Positions 13,401 through 22,984 of a stretch of 64,000 nt of DNA are shown piece after piece. Every line of letters starts with the position of its first letter. The first letter of the stretch is position 1. The stretch is from positions 4,154,001 through 4,218,000 of the forward strand of contig JBAJFG010000611.1 of the NCBI GenBank assembly GCA_037903475.1, given 5' to 3'. The notes under the pieces were generated by a model. That model saw nothing but the letters and a program-made list of their open reading frames with translations. It ran no database searches and had not been told where the DNA came from. Source of the stretch: Ancylostoma caninum (Eukaryota > Nematoda > Chromadorea > Rhabditida > Ancylostomatidae). Position numbers and translations under genes: made by a program.

Positions 13401-16400
13401 TAAAAAACTGGATCCACATCCGTCATGATATGCTCTGTCAATTCGGGAAAAGTTGGAACGCAACACAGTCATTTCGTGATCTCAGCGAGCCTTTCAAAAA
13501 TGGACCAATTAGCAAGGCTAAGTTGAAAGATTGTTCATATTCATATGCTACGAGCTTCGCAAATGAAGAAAGAAGAGGTTGGCGATCAAATTCCGAGCAC
13601 CAGGAATTTTGGGCAGCCTGGAAGAGGATGAAAGCTTGACAACGAGAATACTGTTCGTACTCTTCAGTATGACCATGCGACTATGCTAGTTCCTCTCAAA
13701 AGGCTCAGAAGTGTATGGAGATTGGCCGAATGGGTCCGAACTCTTAGAACTCTTAGACAGGAACGATGTTCAATTCCCACGAATTTTCTGTAGCAAAACG
13801 AGCAGGCTTCATTTCTGAGGAATCTCGTCAATCGAACCTCCTTCCCGTCCACGGGTGCCAGAAGTCTCTGGTCGTCAAAATTTGATCGTAGAGCTCTTTC
13901 TTCTTCATCTGTAAGATTGTATCTTCTTACTTGGACTACCTAAATGTTTTCCGACTTGATTTTGCTGATTTTTCTTCAGCCGAAACTTCATTGAGATCAC
14001 GGAATGACTGTATCGCATTCCAACTTTCCCGAAATGATAGAAAAGGAGATGGTGAATGTGGATATGTTTTTACCCAATGAAAGAAGAGGATTACTTACAT
14101 GGAAAGAACCATTCAAGATGCTTTATTTTTTAACGAGGAAAGGAGTCGCGAAAAAAGCCGCGTTAATTATGCACCAACCTAATAGTCTTTGCATACGTAG
14201 GTAGCATTCCCCTTTGATAGCAACATCGTTGTTACCGCATTCGAATTCACGACAGTTTTTTTCACACAGATTGACTTTTGCAAACAAATGCACTTCAAAT
14301 CACCCTTGAAGAAGTCAACAACAGTGACTGGACCTAGAAATGAATAGAAGGGTGGGGAGAGGAAGAAATAGGCTTTAGAGTAGTAGAAGACGCGAGCTAA
14401 ATTGCTTTTAATTTCGAAGTAGTATTCCAACTTCCGATGTTCCAAAATTCTATACTAATTTGCCAACATCCTAACAAAAACATGTCCTGCATGGTGTTGC
14501 AGGTTATACTCGGACGGCTTCCGTAATCAATTTTAACAGACCTTTGCATTCTCATTTCTTGTTCAGCAACTAGCAGTAGAGTGAAGGATACTTACCAACA
14601 AAACACCAGACACAAAACCGCTTGGGGAAAAGCAAAAGTAATCCATGACACAAAATTAACTCCTGTATCAGCAAGAGGGAATAACCTTAAAGAAAAAAAA
14701 GAAACAGTACTCAAGTGTACAATTCTCTAGACGTTCTAGCAAACTTCACTTTTCCAATTGTCCAAGCAACACTAGATTCGACGCTGTTCCCGTAATTGTT
14801 GCTGATCCGCCAATGTTGGCAGCGAAGCATATAGAAATAAGGAGCCCTTTCGCCATTAAGTGCTCGCGTGGTGTGAAGAGATTGCTCATGTCTCTGCAAT
14901 CATCCATGTGTAACAGTAAGTACTACGTAAAGGCAAACTCAGAACCCACTTTTGCTGAGCAATTAAAACATTCTCTTGTGGAATAGATAAGCGACGCATG
15001 TCGACGCTTCGTCTGCGATTTTCAATAGAGTGCACTTCGGATAACGCTAGGATCTCATGCATCCTGAAACATCGTTCAGTAGATCCCAAGTTTGATCAGT
15101 CTGAATTTCGGCATTGAGAATGTATTGCTCAACTAACAATTCTTCTAATCCATCCCGAAACAGCCTATCCTGAATCAAAAAGGCAACCACCAGGGCACTC
15201 CAGCCAGGAGGAGGAGGCCAGATCAAGGCCCGTTCTCCCCCGGAAAAATTTTCCAAACTTATGGAAATTTTTCAAGCATGGAAATTTTTGAATTCCCATC
15301 TATAAGGAAAAGTCATCATAATGAAGGTGTTATGCCTGTGCCTGTAACACTACAGAAGCCGGTTATTGGCAAGAATTGGTTATGAATAATTTTCCCATGT
15401 TGAACAACATGAGTGCACGTTATTCTGAGATGGATCCAAATCGTGTGTCAGCCGTGGCAAGGTGCGAGGCTAATCCACATTGGCCCCTCAAGAGATGGTC
15501 CGCCTCGCCACAAGGCAACCACCAGGCCACTCCAGCCAGGAGGAGGCTAGGTTCTGGCTGCCAATATGCAACCACCGGGCCCCTACACACAGGAGGAGGA
15601 GGCCAGGCCATGTTCCGGCTGCCAACAAGCAACCAACAGGTCATTCCAGCCAGGAGAGGACACTGTGTCGGTTACAGCAAATAGTTGACAGCTACTAGAT
15701 TCATACAAAGGATATCCTATTCAGAGTTGAGGGTGACTAGCCATGATAGGTCCATGGGCATTTGAGAAATGTGGTGTCAACAAACGGGAGATGTATCATT
15801 GCATCGGAAAATGGATTTACATGGTGATGTGTGATGAAGAGTGCTCGAAAAAGGCGCGTACAAGAAGTCCGGAGTTGGTCAGGCAGCCAGTCTGGTAGAA
15901 TACACGCAACTCATAAGGAGAATTGCATATTCAAACTCAATTAATTACTATTTTCGCTTCCATTTCAATTTCCTATGGATTTCATAGGCGCGAAACTTTT
16001 GCACATGCTTCGAGTGGCTGCCCCACCCCACTTTCTAGCGACTCGTGGGGGCGCTAGTCCATCAATATAACTAAATTCATTTTTTTCTGTAGATTTAAAA
16101 TTTCAATGCACCTGTGGTTCGCTACAAGTTCAGTAATAACAGACTGCACAATGGGCACCATTAAAGCTGCTGTGGCTGTGTTCGAAATCCACATGCTGCA
16201 ATTTCACTGTGAGTGTGGAGAGAACTATAAAAATCGCTTTGAAATCATTGCAACTTGCCTTAAAAATCCAGTTACTCCCATAAAACCAGCCATTATCCTG
16301 AAAACAATTTATTTTAGGTTTACTACAGTAAAGATTTAGCAGTAATATGTAGTAATTTAGCACCACTTCGGTTGAGATCCTACTATTCTCAGCACGAAAA

Positions 16401-19400
16401 GTGCAATACGAGTGTGCAGTTCAGACTTCTCTACGGCTACAGCGACCATCAAGCCACCAATGAAAAGAAAGGATGTATCCTAGAAATCCAGTTAGCATTG
16501 ATAGCATTACGTTGTGTGTTATCAAAAGGCCAACCCACCGGAAGATAGGCTTGAGCGACATCCTCACTCTTCATTATTTCGAAAAATGGAAAGGCGACCA
16601 TGGGTATCAGGGCTGTTATAGCTAACGGCAAAACCTTAATGGACGTGTAGTGCTGGAGAGAAGTGCACGTATTATCCATTAGGAAGGATTTCGTGAGCGG
16701 TTTCGACGAAACAGCGACTTACTTCGAACATCCAGTACAATCCCATTATCGATACTACGTATGCGCATTGTGCCTGCTTCTGAAATCTCACTTTTGATAC
16801 GGTTCTACCAAAACCTTTGACTACCTCTTGTCACTTGGGCCTTTTGTACTAACAGTTTGTTTCCAAAGCCAAAGTATTTCATTTACTGATAGACTACTTC
16901 ACTGTTACAACTTCCTCTGCTTCACATTACTGCTAGACAAATTTCTCGCTGATTCTGAATACGTTCCCAGAAAAAGAATGGAATTTTCTGCGAAGGGCGA
17001 CACCCGCTTTCTCCTCAACAAGCTGGGGTACTAAAAGTCTGAAAACGATAGAGTAAGAAAGTTCTGTTTGCTGTGGTTAAGTCATTCGTTTAGAAGATAC
17101 AGAGTAACAATGAAATTATTAGATAAATATGGCTAACTATAGAAGCAGCAGGTGCGGACGCAGAGGGTGGAGGGGGGGGGGGGGGTGGCGGAGGTTTGTC
17201 CGTGTCCGTGCTCCTCCCTCTAATGAACCTACGAATTTTCAAAATAACCTCTTAAAACAAATAAAAGCCTTATATTCATTCATTTTTAGTTGCTTATTTT
17301 TGGTTCATTTAGAAATTTTCCTGAAAAAAAAATTTTGGTTTTCCACTTTTAAATGAACAATGTTAGTTATTTAGTGTTCGAATTAATAGTTCTATTATTT
17401 TTATCTCCCGTCCGGGTTCCCAAAGCGGCGGAGACCCCGCTTTTTTCCCACCTCCCCACCGTCCCGCCCACGTTCTGCGACCGACACGGAGAAGGAGCCA
17501 TGAGTTGAGGAAAAACGAGGATACGGGAACGTTGTGGTAGTTTCTTAAGCGCTCTTACTTTGTAAAGCCATACCTAAATCCCGGGTTTTATTCCAGGATT
17601 CTATGGCAACCAACTTGAACTCTTCCTCAAAATTTCTGAAGAGGTAATTTAGAAGCAAGGTACAGTAAAATGTGGTATAAGTCTATTGTGTAAGTTGCAA
17701 TTTTCACAAAATCTGTATAGGTGCAGATTATGTATGACACCTTACTAAAATGTGTTAAGGTGCCAGAATGGGCTTACAACCAGTGTATTTTAATCTTCAC
17801 TGCCAACACCTCAGCAGAAGCACAACAACTGCGATCTAGCTTCCATTACCTTCCTTATCCCTAGTTATTTTCCCCATACAAATCAAAACCAGTACAAAAT
17901 TTTGCGTATAACGAAATCATAAAGCACAAAGCCATTATGCCACTCCTGGAGCAAGAAGAAAGCGTTCCTCTGTACATATCCTGGAGCGACCGTTCCATTG
18001 CAATTGTTGTGCGACGCACTACGAAGAACTACCAGCTTTTTGAAACGATCATGGTCCTGCTTCTATCCCAACTAGAAAGATTCATGGGTTCAGTAGTTCA
18101 GCACTATTCGTACTGCCAGTTTTTCTTCTGAAAACAGGTTCATAGAAGTCCATTCCATAGGATTCTGTTACTCTGGTACTTTTTTACGCAACTTTCTGTA
18201 TGTTTTCTGTCGCTCAGAGAACTGAAGAAACGCTTGATTAGGACGAACCTTGCAGCGTTTTGTTGTTCTTATGCTCTCATGTGCTTTTGTGCGTGAAATG
18301 AAAAAGGACAAACGAATTCAAAAATTTTTCCCAGTTTGATCCGTACTCTAAACAGCGCTCACAACCTTTCTATACCTTCCTTATTTTCACACACTGTTGT
18401 TTGCCTTGAAAACTTCCGTTCACTTTCCAGAGAGAAGTAGAGTGATACAAATGTTAGCTAACAGGATAAAACTAAATCTATCCAAGCTAAACGAAAGATT
18501 ATTGAACGAACTAACATGGAGATAAGAACATATCAATTCTGTGATCCTGAGTTTTTGACACTTCCGGGCTTGAACTAAACCCAAAGACTCTTTTTTCACT
18601 TTTTGGGTCGAAGTTTCATCATTCTCAAGGAAGCTTCTAGCGACCGGGCAAGAAAATCCGGGGAGGTCTTGGCCAACAACTGTGTTGTCGCCTCGCAGTT
18701 TTTTTTTTCTTTTTTTTACAGATTCAGGCATGCTGCTATGACAGTTAGGAATGAAGATGAGAATTTGGTGGAAAACTGTACGAAACGCTCTTTTACTTCA
18801 GACAATTAAGAAGTGGGAGACGTAGAAGACATGGGAGAAAAACGAGCCTTTTCAAAACATGTACACGGAAATGCGGACACGTCGCAGCATCTCCAGAAAC
18901 TTTGAGAGTCCTGGAGTCTTTAGTTAAAGAGTACATGTAACGCATTTTGCCAGCTACGAATGTGAAAGGAAATAAACTAGAAAAAAAAACGTGTTTGAAG
19001 CGTGTGGTACTAGCCAACATAACAAGGCATAAAAGGATGGTTGCCATTTGTGTAAACGCTGCCCCAGTATATATAACGCTACCCAATCATCGTCGCTTTT
19101 TGAGATAGTCTATTACTACTCCTTAGTCAGCATCAAGATCCCTGGTAAGACTTCACACTCCGAACTTTTGCAAGGAAAAAAAGAATGGTTTTCAGAGAGG
19201 ATACCGTAGCAGACGTGAGGAAATAGAATTTAAAGTCGGCTTCATAAACTGGCGTTACAGTATGCACCTCGTTCATTACATTCATTATGATTTTGTCGAA
19301 CGATGAATCCTTCCGTTGTACATGAAACCTATACGTTACTCTCTCAGAGGGATGTTCCACCCGATCAAGGCTGATACCCGGACATTGAAGCGGTCTGACC

Positions 19401-20551
19401 ATGATGTCAATAATCGGTTGATGGTAGCAAATTTTGCGGTCAGCCAAATAATCAAACGAGGTCAGCGCTTAAAAAAAACATATTAGGTTGAGGAATTATA
19501 AATTTCAGCTGTCTTCGTGATCACGCTTCTCAATCGTGTGATACTTGCATGTGCGGGTATATTCATTTTGAATACATTGCGTTCCATAGCGCATCTACTG
19601 ATGGATGATTGTCCAGTTTCTATCGACATTCGATTTTCAAAAAAAAAATTGAGAGATGAGAGGTCAATGTTGTGGATTTCTTCTGCATGTTATGCAACAT
19701 AGGACAACAGTTGTCGCAGGTGCAATCGGAGGAAACTCAAGGTTATGCCCTCAGAGAAAAGTCTTTCGGCCACATCCGTGCAAAAGCACCCTCGAACTTG
19801 GGCAACTGAACCGAAATTGAGGGTGCCAATCAATCCTTCGACTGCATCCGTTTCTGAATTCTTATTCGGATGTCTTTCAGGTCACCGCCTCATAGTCAAA
19901 GCTCAACAGTATCAGAACATTGTCGGCATCCATGTACCAATCATTTCTAAAAGAGAAAAAATCCAAGACATTATCTCTTGGATTGGGCCGTTGAATTTTT
20001 GTTTTGAAAAAAAAAATTATGTATTGCCCAAGCGGACGTTTACATTTCCTCAAGCTAATAAGAGCGATGTGTAAGCTCCCATAGTGGGAGCTTCATTCTT
20101 ATAATAATTCACCCGAAGCAATGCACTACTTGGGAATGGGGATTCGGCTCTATCCGTTTAGCAAAGAGTTGCTTTCTTATTCCTTTCAACTTCGGTCAGT
20201 CTACCGCGTATTTGCTGGCACCACAGTCTGCCCACAAACCCTATTTTGGTAGTCCGGCCACCTATTTGGGTGAAACTGACCCTATTTTGGTGACACGGTC
20301 AGCCCGAAAACCCTATTTTCGAACTGTGGTCAGCCCTCTCTAATTCTGAGCAGATGTTCATAGCATCATTGTGAACCTTCTCGAGAAGATGTGAAGGATG
20401 GAAGTATAAATTGTTTTGAACTTTCAACTTATCCGAGGCTAACGAACTAACCTGTTGTTCTGGAAAACAGAAAAGAATAGGCAGAAAGAGAGTTGGTGCT
20501 CCACAAATAACTATTGATGATCTGTAGTCCTCTAGAAACCGTAATAAGCTT
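1153..20551 (-). CDS. SLC13-family Na+/carboxylate cotransporter (INDY/NAC-like), partial, multi-exon
   Basis: Sodium-coupled di/tricarboxylate (or sulfate) transporter of the plasma membrane. Exons in coding order: 20551-20452, 16779-16723, 16634-16539, 16479-16364, 16297-16259, 16195-16112, 15063-14950, 14893-14750, 14685-14596, 10005-9925, 9816-9722, 8643-8556, 8473-8346, 1452-1344, 1285-1153. Junction phases agree wherever neighbouring exons were both found. Seen: [12 protein letters not shown] in an early helix, [13 protein letters not shown] (first SNT motif), [50 protein letters not shown] (second SNT motif) and the SLC13 signature [18 protein letters not shown]. About 491 codons are recovered, against roughly 550-600 usual for the family. 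Not found: the initiator exon, an exon after 14596 (where GP-type residues are expected), a short piece between 9722 and 8643 (phases disagree), the exon between 8346 and 1452, and the C-terminal exon. No in-frame stop in any exon. The substrate cannot be told from sequence. Confidence 0.93.
1453..2790. other. SLC13 intron, no gene recognised
   Basis: Intronic sequence. The plus strand 1900-2450 has several overlapping open segments without a recognisable domain. They could be a decayed repeat but I cannot name one. One missing SLC13 exon must lie between here and 8346 and was not identified. Confidence 0.4.
2791..3403. repeat. foldback element with ~90-bp inverted arms
   Basis: The arm 2791-2881 (GGGTCGTTAGATAGCAGTTG at its outer end) recurs inverted at 3311-3403. 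The shared part includes CCCGAACACTGGCCGCGACTT and ACCTGCAATTGCCAGTCGGTG. A spacer of about 430 bp has no coding capacity. Outer similarity fades beyond the arms (loose match around 2775 and 3410), so exact ends and any target duplication are uncertain. Confidence 0.7.
3488..3565. repeat. 26-bp tandem repeat, three copies
   Basis: The unit ACTTTAGCAATCTTCATCTT plus TTGATT is repeated three times without change (starts 3488, 3514, 3540). It lies in an SLC13 intron just outside the foldback element. Confidence 0.9.
3566..4195. other. SLC13 intron, no gene recognised
   Basis: Unannotated intronic sequence up to the MULE target duplication. The minus-strand frame over 3975-3709 has no recognisable domain. 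Confidence 0.4.
4196..5993. mobile_element. MULE-like DNA transposon with ~250-bp inverted repeats, non-autonomous
   Basis: Element of 1798 bp. Its left end ACAAGATTATGGAAGGCAGC matches the right end inverted, and similarity continues for about 250 bp (4196-4450 against 5740-5993), including the blocks CACGGCCGCGCCGG and GAGATCACGGTACAAAACGG. It is flanked by a perfect 9-bp direct repeat CATGCAACT (4187-4195 and 5994-6002). Long TIRs plus a 9-bp duplication are typical of Mutator-like elements. The interior has only short open frames and no recognisable transposase. It lies inside an SLC13 intron. Confidence 0.75.
6003..6451. other. SLC13 intron; flank of MULE insertion
   Basis: A minus-strand open frame from 6138 reaches the MULE edge in a coding-looking style ([20 protein letters not shown]). 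Across the empty site it would continue for ten codons to a stop near 4151. No domain recognised; see findings. Confidence 0.3.
6452..7560 (-). mobile_element. mariner-family transposon, degenerate transposase
   Basis: Minus-strand remains of a mariner transposase with several frameshifts and stops. Reading order: a start like MPRKSKLSS near 7547; [20 protein letters not shown] and TTRELTVAL (7380-7240); a [15 protein letters not shown] segment (7230-7180); [12 protein letters not shown] (7095-7060); then [20 protein letters not shown] and [17 protein letters not shown] (6820-6690), the region around the last catalytic aspartates. The low-coordinate end begins TTAGGTTGAGTCGAAAGTTC at 6452 next to TA. 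The matching high-coordinate TIR was not found. The wording resembles the Hsmar1/cecropia mariners, and hookworms are known to carry such an element (bandit). Confidence 0.85.
7561..8345. other. SLC13 intron, no gene recognised
   Basis: Contains a local direct duplication (TATAAGCCCTTCT.TGGAATTTATGA twice within 7799-7870) and a purine-rich (GAGA)n tract around 8085-8130. No coding exon found. Confidence 0.5.
8644..13276. other. SLC13 introns with two placed exons, otherwise unannotated
   Basis: Apart from the exons 9816-9722 and 10005-9925, no exon was recognised. Segments near 11737-11775 and 12270-12440 resemble segments near 42340-42375 and 19790-19970 respectively, so this intron contains diverged copies of unclassified repeats. 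Minus-strand frames at 11511-11209 and 11243-10914 have no recognised domain. Confidence 0.4.
13277..14182. mobile_element. near-palindromic mariner-type MITE, copy 1
   Basis: 906-bp element with TA on both sides (13275-13276, 14183-14184). The TIR, TAGGTTGGTACATAATTAAT then GCGGCTTTTTT, is matched inverted at the right end by AAAAAAGCCGCGTTAATTAT then GCACCAACCTAA. The interior is itself an imperfect palindrome: AGTTGGAACGCAACACAGTC and GATCAAATTCCGAGCACCAG in the left half have inverted counterparts in the right half. No transposase. A close relative lies at 33085-34005. The TIR resembles those of human Hsmar1/MADE1 and other cecropia-group mariners. Confidence 0.85.
14183..14595. other. 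SLC13 intron, no exon placed
   Basis: One missing SLC13 exon is expected after 14596. A minus-strand segment [15 protein letters not shown] (14347-14303), behind a tttctag, has the LGP residues seen at that place in relatives. The phases do not fit, so it is not called. Confidence 0.3.
15179..16057 (+). repeat. minisatellite-bearing dispersed repeat, copy 1
   Basis: Starts in a few GC-rich minisatellite units (GGCAACCACCAGG and CCAGCCAGGAGGAGGAGGCC). Units occur at 15179-15230 and 15510-15660. A 3' part of about 400 bp follows (15655-16057), very similar to 46850-47244 (for example TGTGTCGGTTACAGCAAATAG, GATGTATCATTGCATCG, CATAGGCGCGAAACTTTTGC). It ends in a terminal palindrome CTAGCG...CGCTAG followed by T. 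It lies in the SLC13 intron between 16112 and 15063. The left boundary is approximate. Confidence 0.75.
16112..16779 (-). CDS. SLC13 exon cluster with first SNT motif
   Basis: Five closely spaced exons (16779-16723, 16634-16539, 16479-16364, 16297-16259, 16195-16112) encode the first transmembrane segments and the first hairpin of the transporter. The order is KQAQCAYVV, then [12 protein letters not shown], then [17 protein letters not shown], then [10 protein letters not shown], then [14 protein letters not shown]. Codon phases join exactly (0, 0, 2, 2, then 2 into the exon at 15063). The intron between 16297-16259 and 16195-16112 starts with GC rather than GT (AAG|gcaagt) and ends in ttgcag. 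The acceptor before 16634 is an atypical cattaag. Confidence 0.9.
16780..20218. other. large SLC13 intron, mostly unannotated
   Basis: Holds a 14-G tract at 17172-17185 and a GC-rich repeat-like block 17400-17540 that resembles 42190-42290. It also holds a repeat-like stretch 19790-19970 related to 12270-12440, and the exon candidate described separately at 19268-19467. No other coding exon was recognised. Confidence 0.4.
19268..19467 (-). CDS. exon candidate of unknown gene, inside SLC13 intron
   Basis: A 200-bp open stretch bounded by a good acceptor (ttttttttaag) and donor (GAACGAG|gtgcat). The frame begins [20 protein letters not shown], passes [14 protein letters not shown] and ends [11 protein letters not shown]. 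Composition looks coding, with two cysteines and no low-complexity sequence. It cannot belong to the transporter, because the exons at 20452 and 16779 join directly in phase 0 and in family register. It may be a nested gene, an alternative exon or a fragment of a repeat. Not recognised. Confidence 0.3.
20219..20332. repeat. short inverted/tandem repeat
   Basis: About 110 bp starting with ACCACAGT and ending with ACTGTGGT. It contains three to four diverged copies of a unit built around CCCTATTTTGGT. It could be a tiny foldback or hairpin. No target duplication seen. Confidence 0.4.
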
Positions 20552-20765
20552 CTGAAATGCGATTGTTGACATATGCACAACAAATACAGTTGTTCGCTAA
20601 AATTTTTTGGATAATTAATCTATAACATTTTCTTGGATAGCTAATCTATCAGCAATCGTATTTATATAGTTAGCTATCTCGTGAGAAAAACTTTCATAGC
20701 CAACACTGAAGTTTTTTCCAACAAATAACCCCTTACCGGCGAAGGTGTTTACGAGCACATAATAT

Positions 20766-22621
20766 GTACGGTTCGCTCCGCAGCCAGTAGCAAATGGGTG
20801 CCCCCGGGCGACCCGGGGTCGTCCCTTTGCGTCCCTCTATTAAACATTAAATTAACGAGGCCACAATTGAGTAAATGAATAAAACCACTACCGGATTTCT
20901 ATGAACGGACCGTGTGGAAAGTGCGTGCAGTAGAACTAGTGCTCTACGATGCTTTCGAAAAACTGACGATTGAGCACATTTTCATTTTTTTCCAATTTTC
21001 ACGGTGCTACTTCAGACGAATTCCACGCTTTGTCGAAATCAGCATAGCACAGTTGATTAGAGCTAATAGTGCTCTACAAGAATCCTCAAAAATCAAAGAA
21101 TCCGAGAACTGTGATTCTTCGTTTTCAGCTTGTGAATTTCGAATCGAGTGCATTGAGCGCTAGGCAAAAAGTTAAAAATCAATTTCTTCCCTTATCTCAA
21201 CATTCTGAGGAACAAAATTGATTATTGCGAAGTAATCGGGTTGGATTGTTTCAAAATACAGTTTCCCCATAGAGTCTACAAAATTTCTAAAATTATTGGA
21301 AATTCTGTGGCTTCGCTCCGAAAATGCGAAGTTAGTGACAGCTGGGTGTCTCCTCCAGCGAGATGGCAAGCTCAGCGAAGATCATCAGCAGTTTCGTCAA
21401 ACTATACAGAATAGTGCTGTAAATTTCATTTCATCTCAAACGGAAAGGTGAAGCATAAATGAAGATGATAAATTCGCCATAGAGAATAGCATCATTTGAT
21501 TGAAATAGCGATCAAATTAGGCCAAATTCAGAAATTAGAATGAATATGCATCTGCGAAGTGTTAAAAGCATGACAGCAGATATTGGTGTTGGACTGGCTT
21601 GCGTTACTATGCTGTATAACCAACGTTACACCGCTTGAGGCGTATTATCAAATAGTTGCGAGGTCAGCACAGCGATTACGAAGGGATCTGTGAAAGTCAC
21701 GGCAACCCTTCAGGCATTGTTCTGGTTTTCCCTGTTACCTACAGGATTAGAGAGGTCATATCGGTTGTCGTAGCGTAATTGCTCTTTCAAATAGTCAAAA
21801 GAACGTTATAGCTATATGCAGGGTGCAACATTCTGATCATCTTCCTCATTTTTAATTCCATGGCAGTCTTCAATCAACAACTTCAATTTGGGATGCATCC
21901 TTCATTTTCTCGAAGTCTTAATTCGCTGATGTCTACTGTTTTGGAAACGTACAACATTCGGCTAGTTTGAGCAAGCTTTTGAGTACTGCTGAGGAATACT
22001 GCTGAGACTCCTAGCTCGCTGTAGGGGACAAGCAGTTGTCACTAACTTCGGATTCTCGGGTCGAAGCGACCAAATTTTCAATTTTCTTTTTTCGAATTTT
22101 GGAATTCTTGGAGATTCTATGGGAGACCTGTATTTCAATGCATTCCCTTGCGGATGTAACGAAATAATCAATTTCGTTTCTCAGAACTCAGAGGAAGAGA
22201 AGGAATTGACTTTTGAACTTTTCGTCTAGCGCTTTGAACGCTCGATGCGTAATTCACAACCTAGGAACGGAAAGTTATAATGTTCTGATTCCCTCCCTTT
22301 TAAGGGTTTTATTAGAGCAAGGCTAGCTCTAAGCAACTGCATGGCAGTGGCCTCAGCAAACATGAAATTCGTCTGAAGTTGCACCGTGAAAATTGGGAAA
22401 AAATGAAAAAGGGCCCAATCGTCAATTTTTCAAAAGCATCGTTGAGCAGTAGTTTTCCTGCACACACTTTCCACACGGCCGGTTCATAGAAATCCGGTAG
22501 TGGTTTTATCCATTTCCCACTTTCGGCCTCGTTAATTAAGTGTTTAACAGAGGGACGCAGAGGGGCGACCCCGGGTCGCCCGGGGGCACCCATTTGCTAC
22601 TGGCTGCGGAGCGAACCGTAC
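20766..22621. mobile_element. foldback element, 1.86 kb, ~250-300-bp inverted arms
   Basis: The ends GTACGGTTCGCTCCGCAGCC (20766) and its inverse (to 22621) continue as long inverted arms. Both arms contain CAAATGGGTGCCCCCGGGCG, CACTACCGGATTTCTATGAA and ATGCTTTCGAAAAACTGACG-like blocks. Read inward, each arm has an open frame with words such as DAFEKLTI, FSQFSRCNFRRI or FFQFSRCYFRRI. The centre is non-coding. I recall similar frames as predicted proteins in hookworm genomes (recall only). No clear target duplication. It lies upstream of the first SLC13 exon found. Confidence 0.7.
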
Positions 22622-22984
22622 AGTAGCGAGCGAAAAGATCACAACTTTTGGTTTTTTGTCTATAATAACAATACTTTCAAAGCAGAGCATGTAGGCTCAA
22701 ATTTTCAAAGAAGTTGTAGATACTTATGAGAGATACGTGGCAGCAAATCAGAACCTCTTCATTGCATTACCTTTTTTTTCGAGAACAATTTTTCCCTCCC
22801 TTGTCGAAATCTGCAGCTTAGCGCCATCCGCAGGGTCTCATAGAACTAAGAAAATCTTTCAAATCTGACCAAGAATTGGTCCCTTGGAGCACAATCAACC
22901 CTTACATGCTAAAAAAAATGTGCACTACTGACCATTACTCGACATCTGCGAAAGTTAAACGAGGTTAGTTCAGCAGTGATCTTC

